A stretch of 64,000 nucleotides of DNA, taken from positions 17,073,001 to 17,137,000 of the forward strand of contig JAWQUS010000016.1 in the NCBI GenBank assembly GCA_036365455.1, written 5' to 3'. The notes under the pieces were generated by a model. The model saw only the letters and a program-made list of their open reading frames with translations, was not told the origin of the DNA and made no database searches. The translations under genes were made by a program, and so were the position numbers. This stretch comes from Macrosoma leucophasiata. Its lineage: Eukaryota; Arthropoda; Insecta; Lepidoptera; Hedylidae. Shown in pieces: positions 1-13,800 of this stretch; position 1 is the stretch's first letter, and every line of letters begins with the position of its first letter.

Positions 1-3000
1 ATACAAATATTAACTAGTTTCATAATAGGATATGATTATTAATTATGCTCGATAACAAAAGCTCGTTTAAAGCGACGTTCGAATGCGAGAGAGACTAGAG
101 AAGCAGTGTCTTGTGAAGTTAGCAAGCAGTAACTGGAGTCTACTGCATCAATTAACTGTTGGTGGGGGGTTGGCCTTGATACACATACATAAACGCTATT
201 ATGGATCCACGAGACCGTCCATTGCAATTGACAATTGTTACGTGATAGATGGTTTCAAACGATGACCAATTGACACAGCAACTGAAGGCATATCAATCGC
301 GCATGCTTTATTAGCTCGCTTGTTGGATGTCAATGTGGAAAGATTTTGCTCACAAATTTCCCCAATTGGTACATTATGTGACTATGAACATTGGTATTTT
401 TTAAAAGTACATATTATATTGACTTCTCAATTAATATTTCCAACAGTATTGGTAGTTTCGGTATTTTGTTTAGGAACTTAAAGGACTACTCCAGAAGAAA
501 GAAAACTTTTGGCAATTCCTTTAAAGACCATCAATCAGTTTTTTTCTAACACCGTAACTTATAAGCGATCAAATTTTGCGTCAAATGCATCTTTCAAATA
601 AATATTGCAAATTACAACTGACCGTCTCGCGGAAGCCTTAAATTCGTCGAAGGGCGAATCAAATGCAACTTTAACGATTACAATATATCGAACTAGACAG
701 GACAGTGACATGTACTGGAAACACCAGGTGTAGTTTGTATGTGCGTCCCGCGAGGACGCGAGGGCGCTTGTGGGCACTGGCGTAAGTTACTGCTTTATGT
801 TAACGATTGTACCGTAGTCAATTACTGCTCAGTGACCTACCCGGTTGATGTCTTAGTGATCTACTACAACTATACATATAGCAGTTAAAAATATTCTCAG
901 CAATCACATTTATTAAAATTACCATACATAGAGAATTTAGCTTAGTTCAACGTTTTTTTAATCAATGGCCCTCTGTTTACACGTAAAGTCACTCAGTACA
1001 TTTTTTTTATTATTTTGTATTATTCAGTTGTTTGTGTTTATCAAGAACACCCTTTGTCTTACAGCTATATACCAATAATACAAAAATCCATTCACTATAA
1101 TTAAGGTAAATTTTAGATATTTAAACACTAAAATGTAAAATATGAAACATCCTAAATAAACTCTGATATACCAATTTAGCTCAATTAATTAAATATATTC
1201 TTGAGTGACTATGACAAAAGAGAAATAAATGCATTTTAATAATACTACCCAACCATTCCCTTGTAAACGTTTCACAGTGTCCAAGCTGCTCAGGCCGAAC
1301 TATCTCCTACAGATTGTTACCGCTACACACTCGTTATTTAATATTTGGTATTCTCTTAATCGCACCACGTAACAAGACTAGAGGAATGATTGCCTCTTGT
1401 GCCGACGTCTCCGTCTACTCCATCTACTCCGCCCATAAATAAGGAAGACTAGTTTCTTTGTAGATATCACCTAATGTGCTTCTATTGTTTATAAGGACGT
1501 CAACGTACAAAAATATATATAAACAAAGACAACAAGCAAACTTTTAATCTTATCAAATTAAAAAAGGCCATCTGAATATGTATATCACTAGTTAGTTTAT
1601 GACGCCAGAGGTCGCGTCCAGCGGTTACAACAACACCTTGGAAAGAGTGAGAATGTCTTTTAACTATGCATCGAGTACATTTAGCGTAATGGACGTTTAA
1701 AGGAAAAAATATGCGGTTTCGTACATATTTTGGTCCCTATTCAAATGTACTGTGGAAATGTTGCTATGTCGTGTGAGATCGCATAGTGAAATGCGTCGTT
1801 GTAAAGCCAATATACCGGGTTCGCGTCTCGCCTTTGGTCGACATTGACATTGTTTAGTACTGGAGGCAGTCGCAAGCGACGGAACACCGGTACGGTATAA
1901 ATATAATAATTAAGGGTACATGCAATAGGCGGTATTGTTAAGCGAACACGATGCATTAAACGGCATGGTCCATAACATTAAAAGCTAATTATTGGACTGA
2001 GAACATAATTTTTAGAAATTCACTCCCGCACTACGTAGGAAGCGTTAATTAAGAATATAATATATATTTAAAAAAATAATAAAAATTAACAACAATATGA
2101 GCAAACTACTATGTGAGTACTTGAGCTAAAATAACACCAGAGCAGCTTGGATAGAACAACGACCTAATTGGCAGCTGTTTATAAATGGCTCCCATTTGTA
2201 CGATCAATAGTTTGTTGTGATGTCAGAGATCCACGCGGATATAAATGACGGTCGCTAATGGCAATAGACATCGACTTTGGCATTCAAGTGTTATGGAAAT
2301 TGATTTCGGCGCGAGAGCCGACAACGGACATGGCTCGAGAAGCGATACATTAATTCGGGTAAACTTCATGAAAACCAAAATAAATAGATAAAAATATTTA
2401 CATAGGTATGTATATATATAAAATGTTGATTGATGACATAACACTTATAATAAAAGTAAAACATAGCTAAGCTCATTAATGATTACACAAGGCGTGGGCG
2501 CGGGCCCCGTGCTCGCAGCCTTATATTGTCTACAGCTAGTCACGAGCGGTGCCTAGCGCACGATTCATTATAAGTAATAATAACTTTCTGAAGGAAACGA
2601 TTACACCTGCCATCGGTTACGGTAACGTACCACAGTTCATTGAGGCACAATCATTGGTTTCTTTTAATTGCTTTTCTTTTTTTTTACTTTTTTTTATTTT
2701 TCTTTTTTTCACATTATAATCCTTAAATTTACATCTATGATAATTATTATAATTACTTTTAGGTACGTAAATTTATTCTAGATAACAGAAACAAGTCACG
2801 AAAAAATGTTAGAAGTGAAAGCGTGAAGCGTATTAAAATCTTTTAAGAATATAATTTCACAATATATACATATTACAGTATATTTGTAAGATATAAATAT
2901 GCAACAACATAATAATAACACAGACTAAATTGCACGTGGCGCAATTGTGTGCAGGAAATAATGATGCAGTCATTGAACCGAGAAGAGATTCAGTAAAACG

Positions 3001-3070
3001 GCGCGAGGCCGCATCTCACAACCTATCCGTCGGCGCGGGCCGAGCTCGAGGCGAACGTAGCCCAAAACAG

Positions 3071-3170
3071 GTCGAACACACCGAAAGGCGAGTCGAACAA
3101 GCCCATAAGCGGGTCGAACACGCCGAGAAGCGGGTCGAACACGCCCAAAAGCTGGTAGAACGCGTACGCA
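3071..3170. repeat. 21-bp minisatellite, about 4.8 copies
   Basis: Units begin at 3071, 3092, 3113, 3134 and 3155, each starting GTCGAACA (GTAGAACG in the last). Unit length is exactly 21 bp, so the plus strand stays open and reads as heptads of the type RVEHAEK inside a 98-codon ORF (2930-3226). The charged heptads resemble a coiled coil, but a 21-bp repeat produces this automatically, and I see no supporting gene structure. Confidence 0.85.
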
Positions 3171-6065
3171 CCACGCCGGGCCACAAACCCCTCCGCTCGC
3201 CCACTCGCTACTCTACCGACACCTAACACCAATACACCGACGCCTATATTATGTCTCTTTTACGATAACATTAAGTACTGTTTATATTTAACTGACTAAA
3301 CAAGGCATGACTTCATTCGTCTTTAATCTATGGACAAGTACACTACAGGGCACTGGTTCGTTATACTCTCCGTTACTCGGCTTGTCTAAACTTTAAAAAT
3401 TGAAAATTTATATAAAAATTAATTAAGACATATCTTTTTTTTTATTGCTGTATTTTAAATTCACATTACGACCAGACTACTGCAATTGAGGCATTCACGT
3501 TTTCGAATATCGGTTAAGAAATGGACAGAACGATACCAGGTTAAAAAGGAATTATGTATACAATTATTTAATACGATAGTCTATCGAATCGATAAAAAGA
3601 AACACCCTCACTTAAAATTGAGCTCAACAATAGAATTGACATTGGCCTATTGCAGCGTGCACTATTGTTGCGTAGACATAACACGAATGGTATAGGAACA
3701 TCAGATCAATAACCCGTACCGCAAACTAATTTGGAAGATATGTATAAGCTGAAATGCGCACAATTTTGTTCCGGACAACGTTTTACATATCTTTGATACT
3801 CATTCTTTGGCACCAAACATATACGTGGCGGCGAGGCCGAAAATCGCCATATTGCAGTCGTGCCTTCGTACTCGTGACGGCCCAGATTCCCAAGTTAAGA
3901 TGTCACGCGTCAACACGTCACTAATGGAAAAAGGCAACTAATATTACGCAACGTATGGAGACGCCCGACACCGGGTCGATCGCCCCTACCGAGGTGATTA
4001 TGCAACGACGCAATTTTTTTTTCTAAATGAACACATCAAACAGCGAAACATTTAAAACTAGATTCACTACAGGTCCGAAGCGGTCGAACAGTTCAAACGC
4101 ACAAACACTTGCAACGTCGCCCTAACTTAATTCAATAATAATTTGTGAAGAGTCCTCGAGCGCGAGGCCCGACAAGGTACAGCGATAACTTAACACCTAA
4201 CTTAGCACTACTCGTTACGTTTAAATCGTAAGATCACTGGAAGATGCTCGAAATACGAATAGATACGACGTACATTAATTATTATATTATTATAGTCATT
4301 CGCTTCATGTTCGCGACCGCTGTGAGCGCGAAGCGTGGTGGGTCCGTCTAGGACGGGGGAGTCTCGTCAGGGCGCGGGGCTACTAGCTAATCCCGTAACA
4401 TATGGTAATGATATATTTTGGCAGAGTATCTCTGTGGCACACCATCGATAAATTAAAAATTAAATAAAAATGTAAATAAAATTTTCCATTGTAACGAACT
4501 TTTTTTTTACACGTGCGAATCGTTGCCGTAAATATCAGTAGTACGCTTATAGAAACCTAGAATAGGACTTAAGTATAAACTTACGACTATAATGATGTAA
4601 TACCGAGAGGCCTACGACTACAAGTATATTATTAACAGAATATCTAAAGCATATGTCACTTTGAATAACGTTCAAATTGAGCCTATAGAAAATACCACAA
4701 ATCTTTTATTAAATAGATATGATATGGCTAAATTTAAGTTAGAACTTTATTCTTACCTATACACAAAAGTGTAATATTTTAAATTACTGTCAATTATAGT
4801 ACTTTTATAACACTTCTCACAAATGTATGTAATATAAAATGATAAAACAATTTTCAATTTAATATATTAGGTTACCCTTACATTATAATCGTATAATCTA
4901 GATAATCGTTTCATATATTAAACATAAAGTGGCACTTGAATCACAAATACTGGAAAAAATTTGGGGAAACATTAGCTTCGGCGGAGGCCGACCGCCGACC
5001 GCCGACCGTCGGCGACTCGCTCCACTACGATACTCTCCGACAAAATAGATTATCCTTACATTAGGCAAGATACTTTACATCACAGGATTACTGGATTGCA
5101 AGGAGGCGCGTCGGCTTCCGACATACATGTATATACTCATATTCCATCTCAGACTACACGGCTTAAAGGAATTTATCTCTACAAGAATGCACTTCGAATC
5201 TCATCAATTTCATTTTTTTTATTATTATTATTACTTTCATAAAAATTACAAATTAATATATAAAAACGTTTGTTAGTCGGCGAAATGCACTTACACGTTT
5301 TATTGCTGATAAAATATCACTACTGGAAAACGAAGGCTCATCGCGAGTGAGAATTCAAAACAGAATAAATAATAATTAAAAATACGATACGGTATGCATA
5401 AAACGAGAGATTTAAAAAAAACACGAAAGTAACTCGGAACGCAACGGCCCGACGGGCGAAACAGCAACAGCCCGGCGGACGTAACAAAATAAATACACAC
5501 TAAAATAAGGCCACGGGACGAGTGACTGAGGTAGCCCGCGACGCAACTACTCTACATCCGATACCTTAAGTTATTTGGTAGAACTGCGCGCGGACCGCGG
5601 TCCGGACGCATCAATACGAGAAAGGGCCAATTCACACTCTCAACACGGCGCCGCGACTCGGCCCGCCCGCCTAAATACTGATGAATTCCATTTAAGGAGT
5701 GTTCACAAACTTCTAGGCACCTTGCAAACCCCCATCCCCTCCAACCAACAATTGCAAACTTCAAATACTTTAAGCTACCAAATAACGCGTCAGACAACAA
5801 TTTTCTTCTTTTTTTTGCGGTCAGATAACAATGAACAAAACCAATACTTTACCAATAAATTTAGGCAAAAATTGTGACAATTTCGTCAATTCCAACCAAG
5901 TACACAAAGCTTTCTCAGAATACCGAGTAGTTTATGAACGCTCCTCAACATTCGAGATCATCCGTACGCCGAATTTCAATCTGTCATACAAATCTTACAC
6001 TCGGCCGAGTCGACAAGCTGCCCGTCATCGAGCGGCGAATGAGCCCCAAGCGAAACGGCGGCGGC

Positions 6066-6090
6066 ACCGTTCGGGTCTGACCCGAACGGT
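6066..6090. repeat. Perfect inverted repeat, 11-bp arms, 3-nt loop
   Basis: ACCGTTCGGGT at 6066-6076 is exactly complementary to 6080-6090 with the loop CTG between. It is GC-rich and lies about 630 bp beyond the gawky stop codon, so it would form a stable hairpin in a 3' UTR if transcribed that far. No flanking duplication was seen that would mark it as a transposon. Confidence 0.8.
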
Positions 6091-6716
6091 ACCGTCGACC
6101 TGCCCTACTAATATACTTCATATAGGTATAACCGTCGATACATTATATGTCTGCCGTTGTATATGTATAATTCTTATGTACACTAAAATAATCTACATGA
6201 ACACTTACGACACAGTAGATAGTATTGTGGACAGTTGGCTACCGCGACCGCGTCGCGCCGCGTCATCACGCGACGCGACGCGTTCGACACGATCTGACTA
6301 GGCGAATAAAAAATAGTCCGACCCCGTACGGGGGCCGGTGAAGCGTAATTACAACTAGACACCTAAAGATTCGGTTCCGATCTCATCGGCCGCACGGCGG
6401 GGCACAGACGGGTCTCTAGGTAAAAGCGAGTTTCTGGTACGACTAGCCGACGCCGGGTCGGCTAGCGAGCGGGATCGTCGCCGTCGGGGTCGAGAGGGAC
6501 CGCGGCGACGATGTGTCACGATTACGGCGCGTCCACCGCGATGCGAGCGCGCAACCTTCGGCGAGTCCGGAGCGAACGCGTCGTACACAGCGGTCCATCA
6601 GTCTTTCACTAAGTACTGTTCACGGGTTCCCCGGAGGCGCGTGCCGCGTGCCGCGGGGCCGTGCGGGGCCATGCGGGGCGGGCGACGGAGATACGGAGCG
6701 AGGTCGTTCGAGACGC

Positions 6717-6833
6717 TTAGATGGACTCCCCGCCGAGCAGGTCGGGCGGCAGGAAGGAGTTGAGCGAGGAGGGCGTGGCGCGCTGCTCGTGCTGGTCCGG
6801 CCACAGTCCGGGGAAGCCGCCGCCCCACCCGTC
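6717..6833 (-). CDS. gw: gawky terminal exon (C-terminal GW tail)
   Basis: Encodes [14 protein letters not shown] and then a tail ending in [13 protein letters not shown] and a TAA stop at 6719-6717. It parallels the end of vertebrate TNRC6 proteins, which finish in a similar SxxxFLxxDxLGGGE tail. The two tryptophans belong to the silencing domain that binds the CCR4-NOT and PAN complexes. The acceptor CCAG (6834-6837) has a poor pyrimidine tract, and a Harbinger-like miniature element begins only 26 bp upstream of the exon. Confidence 0.9.
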   Translation of the reverse strand, partial: DGWGGGFPGLWPDQHEQRATPSSLNSFLPPDLLGGESI

Positions 6834-7752
6834 CTGGATCACATCACATCATTCATTTAGCCTGGGTTACACCACGATATTTGTTAAAGTTAAAATTAGT
6901 GTTACATTTCACATCCGTCTCTAACTTAAAGAAATCCCCAGATAAACCCAGGCTTAATCATTAATTTCGACCCAAATGGTGGTTAAGACTAGAATGGACA
7001 ATATTTTGTGTAAAACATAGATGAGATAGAGACACATACATATTCTGTGTTAATTTCTTTCATTCCATTTATTTATTGCAAACATTTACGTGGATATTTT
7101 TGGTTTTGAAGTATAGACAGTTCCTTTATAAATAACTTTCAGATCTATATCAAGTAATCATAAAAAGATTTATACATTACTATGTAAACCCATATGAATT
7201 GAGTATTTATTAGTCTATTTTTAAAATATTTTAGTATGAATGGATGGTAAATGAATAGCTATAAACATCCATTCTAAATCGGGCGATAAAAATGCGGATG
7301 CGTTGCCTAAACTATTTTACCTTTATGGTCGTAACAATGGATCCATACAATTGTAATTACAAAAGATTTATCCTTTAGGTACACAAGCATAGGCGACACG
7401 GAAAGTAGTTGGTACAATGCTATGAGGATCAGTGGCATCTTCTAAGGAGGGGTCTTGCTAAAAGGGCTGCACGAAAGGAGCCTTCCCGATTAGCGAATAT
7501 GTCTACTAATAATACTCATGAGCGCCCGGCGCACCCTGGACGCATCGATCCAAGATTCCCTCAAAGGGACCGGCATGAGCAATCCTTTCAACACAGTGGC
7601 TCGACATATTAACTCGACAGGAAGGTCGAGGTGGACCGACGACCTGGTGAAGGTCGCGGGCAATCGCTGGATGAGGGCGGCCCGGGACCCTTCGTTGAGA
7701 CATTCTTTGGGGGAGGCCTTTGTTCAGCAGTGGTCGTCTTTTGGCTGAAATT

Positions 7753-7842
<90 letters not shown>

Positions 7843-10800
7843 GGCTCTTCTCAGATCCAAATGCAACATTCTCGACCTAAGAAAAAGCTCATCTTCTAAG
7901 AAATACAATATGGCGTAGTACCTTGGCACCGCCGCCACCGCGCCAGGCGCCGCCGCCGCCAGAGCCGAGGTGCTGCAGGATCATCTGCACCTCGGACTCG
8001 GCCGGCGACTCCGCGAATATCGTCGTGTTGCTCAGCACGCAGTTGTTCAGCGCCATCTGCGCCTGCAATACCACACCCAATATTGCTTGATGTCAAATTG
8101 CCAAACGACCCCCTGTTTATCCTAACATCAGTAATCATAACAGTCATCTTTATAATTTTTTAAAATGTTTTGGGGTCAAATTATTTTAATTTAAAAATCA
8201 ATAACTAACGAAATATTATTGTAAAAATTAAATCGATACTTGCTTTGAATTGTATCAACTTAGCGCGAAATTTATGAACAGAAGCGTAAATAAATATGCA
8301 TGAAATAAAAGGTTTTTTTTTAAGTTATTTGGATCTCAATAAATAATCGCGTCGCTGTCTTACTTTAACAAATGTACGCGGTCGGCCGTTCGTGGACTGC
8401 GAACAAGTTCAAACATTCAGTATAGGCAGACATTTTATAATGAACATAAATATCCTTACCTTAGCGGCCTCCTCGCGAGTGGAGTAACGCGCGAGCGCAA
8501 GCCCCTGGTTCAAGTACAAGTGGAAGTTCTGCAGTGGTCCATGTTGGACACACAGGGTTTTGAGAGTCGACCCATCAATCTGCAATATCAACAGTGTTTT
8601 AATGAAATTCTACTTTTAACATAAAACGTGGGCATGTTTGGGCTTTGTTTATATCTCTCTTCTTTTCTACTTTCAGTAGGCAAACAAGAATCACTGCGTC
8701 TGCAGTCTAGTGGCGGCAGACTACTACACTGGGGTCCTGAGTTCGGATCCCGGATCAGGGCTATCAGGGATAGTGGGGTGAAAATCTCTTATCATCACTA
8801 CATATTATAAAGAAAAGTCCCCCTATTTTCTCTGACTGTATGTATGTATACGCTAATCTCTGAAAGTGGTGAACGGATTTTGTTTCCGTTTGAAATGTTG
8901 GCAAGAGGGTTTTTTGAGGGAGGTTTTTAACTATAATAAATGCTACCCGTGCGAAGCCGGGGCGGGTCGCTAATCTTATATAAACGTATCCTTAACGTAC
9001 CTGAGCAGTAAGATTCTTCAAAAGCAGCCAAGTGGAAGTCTGCCACGGCACCGCGCGCGAATTAACATGATGCTGAGGCCACTTGTTCAACCCGGGCGGA
9101 GCTGGTCTCGGCTTCGCGCCCCACGCGTCTTGCTTCAGCCCCCCGGTGCTGGTGGCCGGAGGGGCGTAGCTCCAGGTGGAGGAAGATAGGGAGCCGGCGC
9201 TGGGGGGCGATGTCTTCCCGCCGAGCATGTCTGTGTCTTTGATCGCAGCGAGCGATAGTGGCGAACGCACCACGGAACCGGGCGTCATTGCCGGGTCGTC
9301 TTCCACATTCTTCATTTGATTGCCCTGTTCGGAATGGTTGATTTTATAAAGCGCACGATGAAAATGTTAAGATTCTCTTAATTATACCAACGTAAAATCG
9401 TGAGATAAAACTCGCTAACACAATTGAATTCGAAAAAGATCACAACAAGCAAAGATCAAACAAGGGTGTGGACTGGACCAAACAGTTCAAAAGATAGAGA
9501 AAAATACGTAGAATTATGGAAAATACTCAAAAAATAATTTATTTCGTTGTTTTTGTCGGAAATATTTATTATATGTATTTTTTTTTCGGATGAAAAAGTG
9601 GGACCAACCAATTATCCAAGTCATGCTCACCTTCCAAGGCTTGCCGGGCTCGAACTCCGGCACCAAGTCGTAGACCGGCTGGTGCGCGGGGTGCGAGGGC
9701 CACGCGTCCTTGCCGTCGGCCACGTCGGCGCCGCTCTCGCCCCAGCCCTCATTGCCGCGACCTACGCCCCATGTCCTGAAAAACAAATGTTCGGTTAAAA
9801 AAAAAATACGCTTACACTCACAGCCTTACATTAGGTATAAACCTGTGTCGTGGGTGCCGTTGTACACACACACACAACACCCAGACCCGAAACAAATGTC
9901 TGTAGGCCATACAAATATTTGTCGTGTTGTATGTTGTATTTGGATCGAACCTGCTACCATTAGAATCAAACGGTCGTCTTAAACCGCTGGACTAACCGGG
10001 TCGTCAGATAGGTTTTAGGTTACAATTAACACTCACGATTATTCGACAATTAAACACATCAAATTTTATTTTGATGGAATATGTTCATAATGCAGTAATT
10101 CGAAATGTTTTTTAACAAAACTTCATATAACATTGGAAATTCTAACAGTATCCTAGTTTGACCTTGTGTCTTGTGGCGAAAGCCTTGTTAAAATTTGTGA
10201 AGTAGCATTTTGAGCTACAAATTCTACCAAATTTTATCTTTAGTTCAAAAACATTTCAGTAAATTAGTTATAATTATACTTACGTATCAGGTTGTAATCC
10301 GAGTTGATTCAGCTGTGGACTGGTGGTTGACTTAGCTGTACCAGGTGCTCGGCTGAACTCGGAACCTTCTCCATCTTTGTCTAGAGATGGTAACTTCCAC
10401 TGGTTCAGACGAGACTGCTGATTACCGATGCCGTAACCCTTAAGAAATAAATAGTTATTTGTATTAATTCCATTAATATTGTCTATATTTATCCAATGAA
10501 AAGATTAGTGCAACAACTAGAAAAGAGACGATCCCTAGTCTTTCATCAAATTTTATAGTCAAAGTATAAAAAGTTTCTATCAAGGAACTTACAAACAAAA
10601 ATCTAAATACTCATAATTTTTGTATAATATTATATACAGACAATAAACTTAAAATATATATTTTTTTTTTATTTATTTATCTAAGGTCGCTTTTTAACAT
10701 CTAAGGTCATAACCACGGCAAAACTATAATAATTTCTTAAAATATTTCTATAATATGAAGGAATTTTATAAGTTAATATTCATGTCATACAGTTCCATGC

Positions 10801-13800
10801 TTCAGTGGATTGTGGGTGACAGTCCACTTAAGTTAGGAACAGTTTGTAAAAAATATGATTCAGAACACCTTAACACTCACTGATTGAGAATCCTTAGAGA
10901 TGGTCAGCTCATTGAAGTTGTTGGGCAACGGACCGAGAGAGTCTTGGCTCTGTTTGAACAAGTCTGCTCCGCCAGCCTGCTGCTTCATGTAGAGCGCTTG
11001 CTGGGCTGCTATTTGGTTCTGTAAAATAACAGAAAGTAGTAATACTTTGGCTTGTAGTTACAAATATAGCTTTTATTCCACTGCATTGAGCATAATAGTC
11101 TAGCAGACTTTTCCCTGGTAGGATATGACACCAAACCTATATTTCCTACTATTCAATTCAATTCATTTATTTGCGAAAATGGGTACAATTAATGAAGATC
11201 TTATAAAATAAAGTTAAGTAGCCATCCAGATTCCAACCATTAGGCATGCAAATCACCAGACTTGACAGCTTAACTTAGCTTTTGAAATAAGTAGCTTTAT
11301 GATTGTATTGTCACTCCATACCTACTATTACAGCAATAGTGATAATCGCTATCAGATTATCGCTATTGCTTTCAGACTGTTCAAAAAGAGAAAATTAAAT
11401 CATAAACTTGAGAGTTCAAAAACGATAAGTTTAATTATTGACCCACAGTTAAATTATATTTCCCAAATGCTATAGTAGTAAAAGAGAGGTATCTCCAGTT
11501 TTTATATAAACGCAATACTCGGCCGGAATGTGTACCAGTAAGTAATGAGTGTCATTACATAAAAACAGTTTTGCAATACATTAGAAGCAAATAACTATGT
11601 TCTGTGAGTCCCATTGTTTATTTACAACGTAACTAATTATATCCATTAGACACTATCAACCAAATACTGAAAGATCACTTAAATCTAAGTGGAACTTTTC
11701 TCTTTATAAATAACTTGTAAACGACAGAGATAGCTTATATTTAAGAGTTTCTTTAAAGATGAGTGATGTTTGTGTATTCCTATAAGTATCCATATGTGGC
11801 TTACTTGAAGACCGGTAATATGTTGCTTCGCTTTTGTTATTTGCATGGAATACTGAAGTGCGAGAGATGAGTTTGCTTTGGATATAGCCAGGGTGTGTTG
11901 TTGTACCAACTGTTGAAGTACTTTGATCTGTAAAAAAATAAATCATTATTGAATTTGTTTAAATCCTCCAATTAGTTGTGTCTAACATTTAATAACTATA
12001 AATTATGACAAATCAATAATCAAATGCGATGTCGCAATTATTCATGAAAACAATTTTTACTGATTTATCTCGCGTATATTAAACTAAAATGATTTTTAAT
12101 ATCAATCTCAAGATACCGTAAAACAATTTTGCGTTAATCCTGAACGCTAAACAAAATGGATTGAGGTAACTTCATATATTTTTTCATACTGCTGTTAGAC
12201 AAATGTCACCTTAATCTGCCCGGGAAAAGCAACCAAACTTCGGGGTATCAACTTATTTATAAAAATACTTATAGCTTTATACCTGCTGCAGCAACTGATT
12301 GAGCAACACAAGAGTCTGAGGGGCGAGGGGCTGATTCAATATCTGGTGGTTGAGGTATCCGGCAGACACCGCCATCTGGATCTGTTGTACGAGCATACGC
12401 AACTGCGCCGTACTTGGCTGCCCGCTGTTGCCACTGCCGCTATAACAATAATACATAAATAAATAAGATGTTGGGACACGTCCCCACAATTCGCCAGTTA
12501 CGTTATTTGTCGCCTGTGGGATGTCTATTGGCTGAGGCAGGCAACGGATAGAAGCAACCAGAAGCACTCTGAGGAGGCACCTATAGCTGACACAGGTACT
12601 ATAAAAAACGTCAGAGGGAAACTAGGTTAGGCTTTATCTAACAAGTAGTGTTCCTTTTCAAATCTCTGGGCATTTCACCATCAAAACATGGGTGGCAATT
12701 TCCGAATAATGGAAAAATCCCGATAGCGCTTACCTGGGGATTGAACCCAGGACCTCAGTTTAGGTAGATACCACCATCTGTTGTACGAGAATACGCAACT
12801 GCGCTGTGCTTGGCTGCCCGCTGTTGCAATGACATAATACTTATTGTTTTAGATATTTCACTATTGTTCAACAATACAATGTTCTATAAATAGGCCGACA
12901 CAAGTACCTTTACAGATATAACGTGTACATTCAAAGTAATATCAAGAAGTTCAAGGCGATATTTTAGATAACTCCATTCAGAAGTTGTAAAAACGTGATA
13001 TTACATATTTTTCATTATTTTTTTTTTTGCCTGTTATTATAATTACAATCATTCTTCTAAAATATAAAGATATCGTATCGCGGTGTTTGCTGTCGCACTT
13101 TTCCGAACGGGCTCAACCAATTTCATTTTTTTTTTAATATTATAAGAATAGTTTCTTAAATATTAGGTTGGGGAAAAAGTTTCTTCGCATTTTTTAAGAT
13201 AATTCAAAACATTTTTTAATATAGTTTATTTAAATTTAACTAAAGTATGTATGTACCATTTTGTTCGATAACCTTTTGACATTGTAGGTAGGGACATGAT
13301 CCCATTGCTATAAAAATTTTGGGACTTCTTATCAAAATACCGCGACAAGTGGATTTGGCAGTCCTCTCGTGATGTTAACCTAACATTGCATAAAGAATTC
13401 TGAAGAGACCGAAACAGGTGGAAATCTGAAGGTGCAAGGTCAGGACTATACTGCGGATGCATTAACACCTCCCAGCCAAACTCTCTTAATTTTTGCTGAG
13501 TGGCTATAGATGTGTACGGTCTAGCGTTATCATGAAACACCACACCCCTTCTGTTAATCAATTCCGGCCGCTTTCTCTCAACTTCTTGCTATAATCTCAT
13601 CAGTTGTTCGCAGTAGAGTTCAGAATCGATAGTCCTGCCTGGTGGTAATAGCTCATAATGAATAATGCCCTTCCAATCCCACCACACACACAACATCACC
13701 TTATTGCGAGTTAACCCGGGTTTCGCCACAATCTGTGAAGCCTGACCGGCCTTTGACCACGACCTTTTTCGCACGTTCTTGTCGTACATGATCCACTTTT

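Larger units (their letters stand above)
1..6716 (-). other. gawky downstream flank, probable 3' UTR
   Basis: No protein-coding exon is supported here. The region follows the gawky stop codon on the minus strand and is mostly AT-rich, with scattered CpG-rich islands near 3000-3200, 4300-4380, 4980-5030, 6040-6100 and 6240-6720. Vertebrate TNRC6 genes have multi-kilobase 3' UTRs, so much of it is likely gawky 3' UTR, but the cleavage site cannot be fixed: many AATAAA hexamers exist on the minus strand. Contents that stand out are a 21-bp minisatellite at 3071-3170, a perfect hairpin at 6066-6090 and T-rich runs at 2660-2710. ORFs here are short, overlap on both strands and look like chance. 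Confidence 0.5.

Noticed and set aside
2930..3226. 98-codon ORF as a gene
   Set aside because: The open frame depends on a 21-bp minisatellite and shows no splice or start context; kept only as an observation.
7609..7938. Minus-strand ORF with a long polyhistidine run
   Set aside because: The His codons are the complement of the (GAT)n tail of an RTE element; the frame is a by-product.
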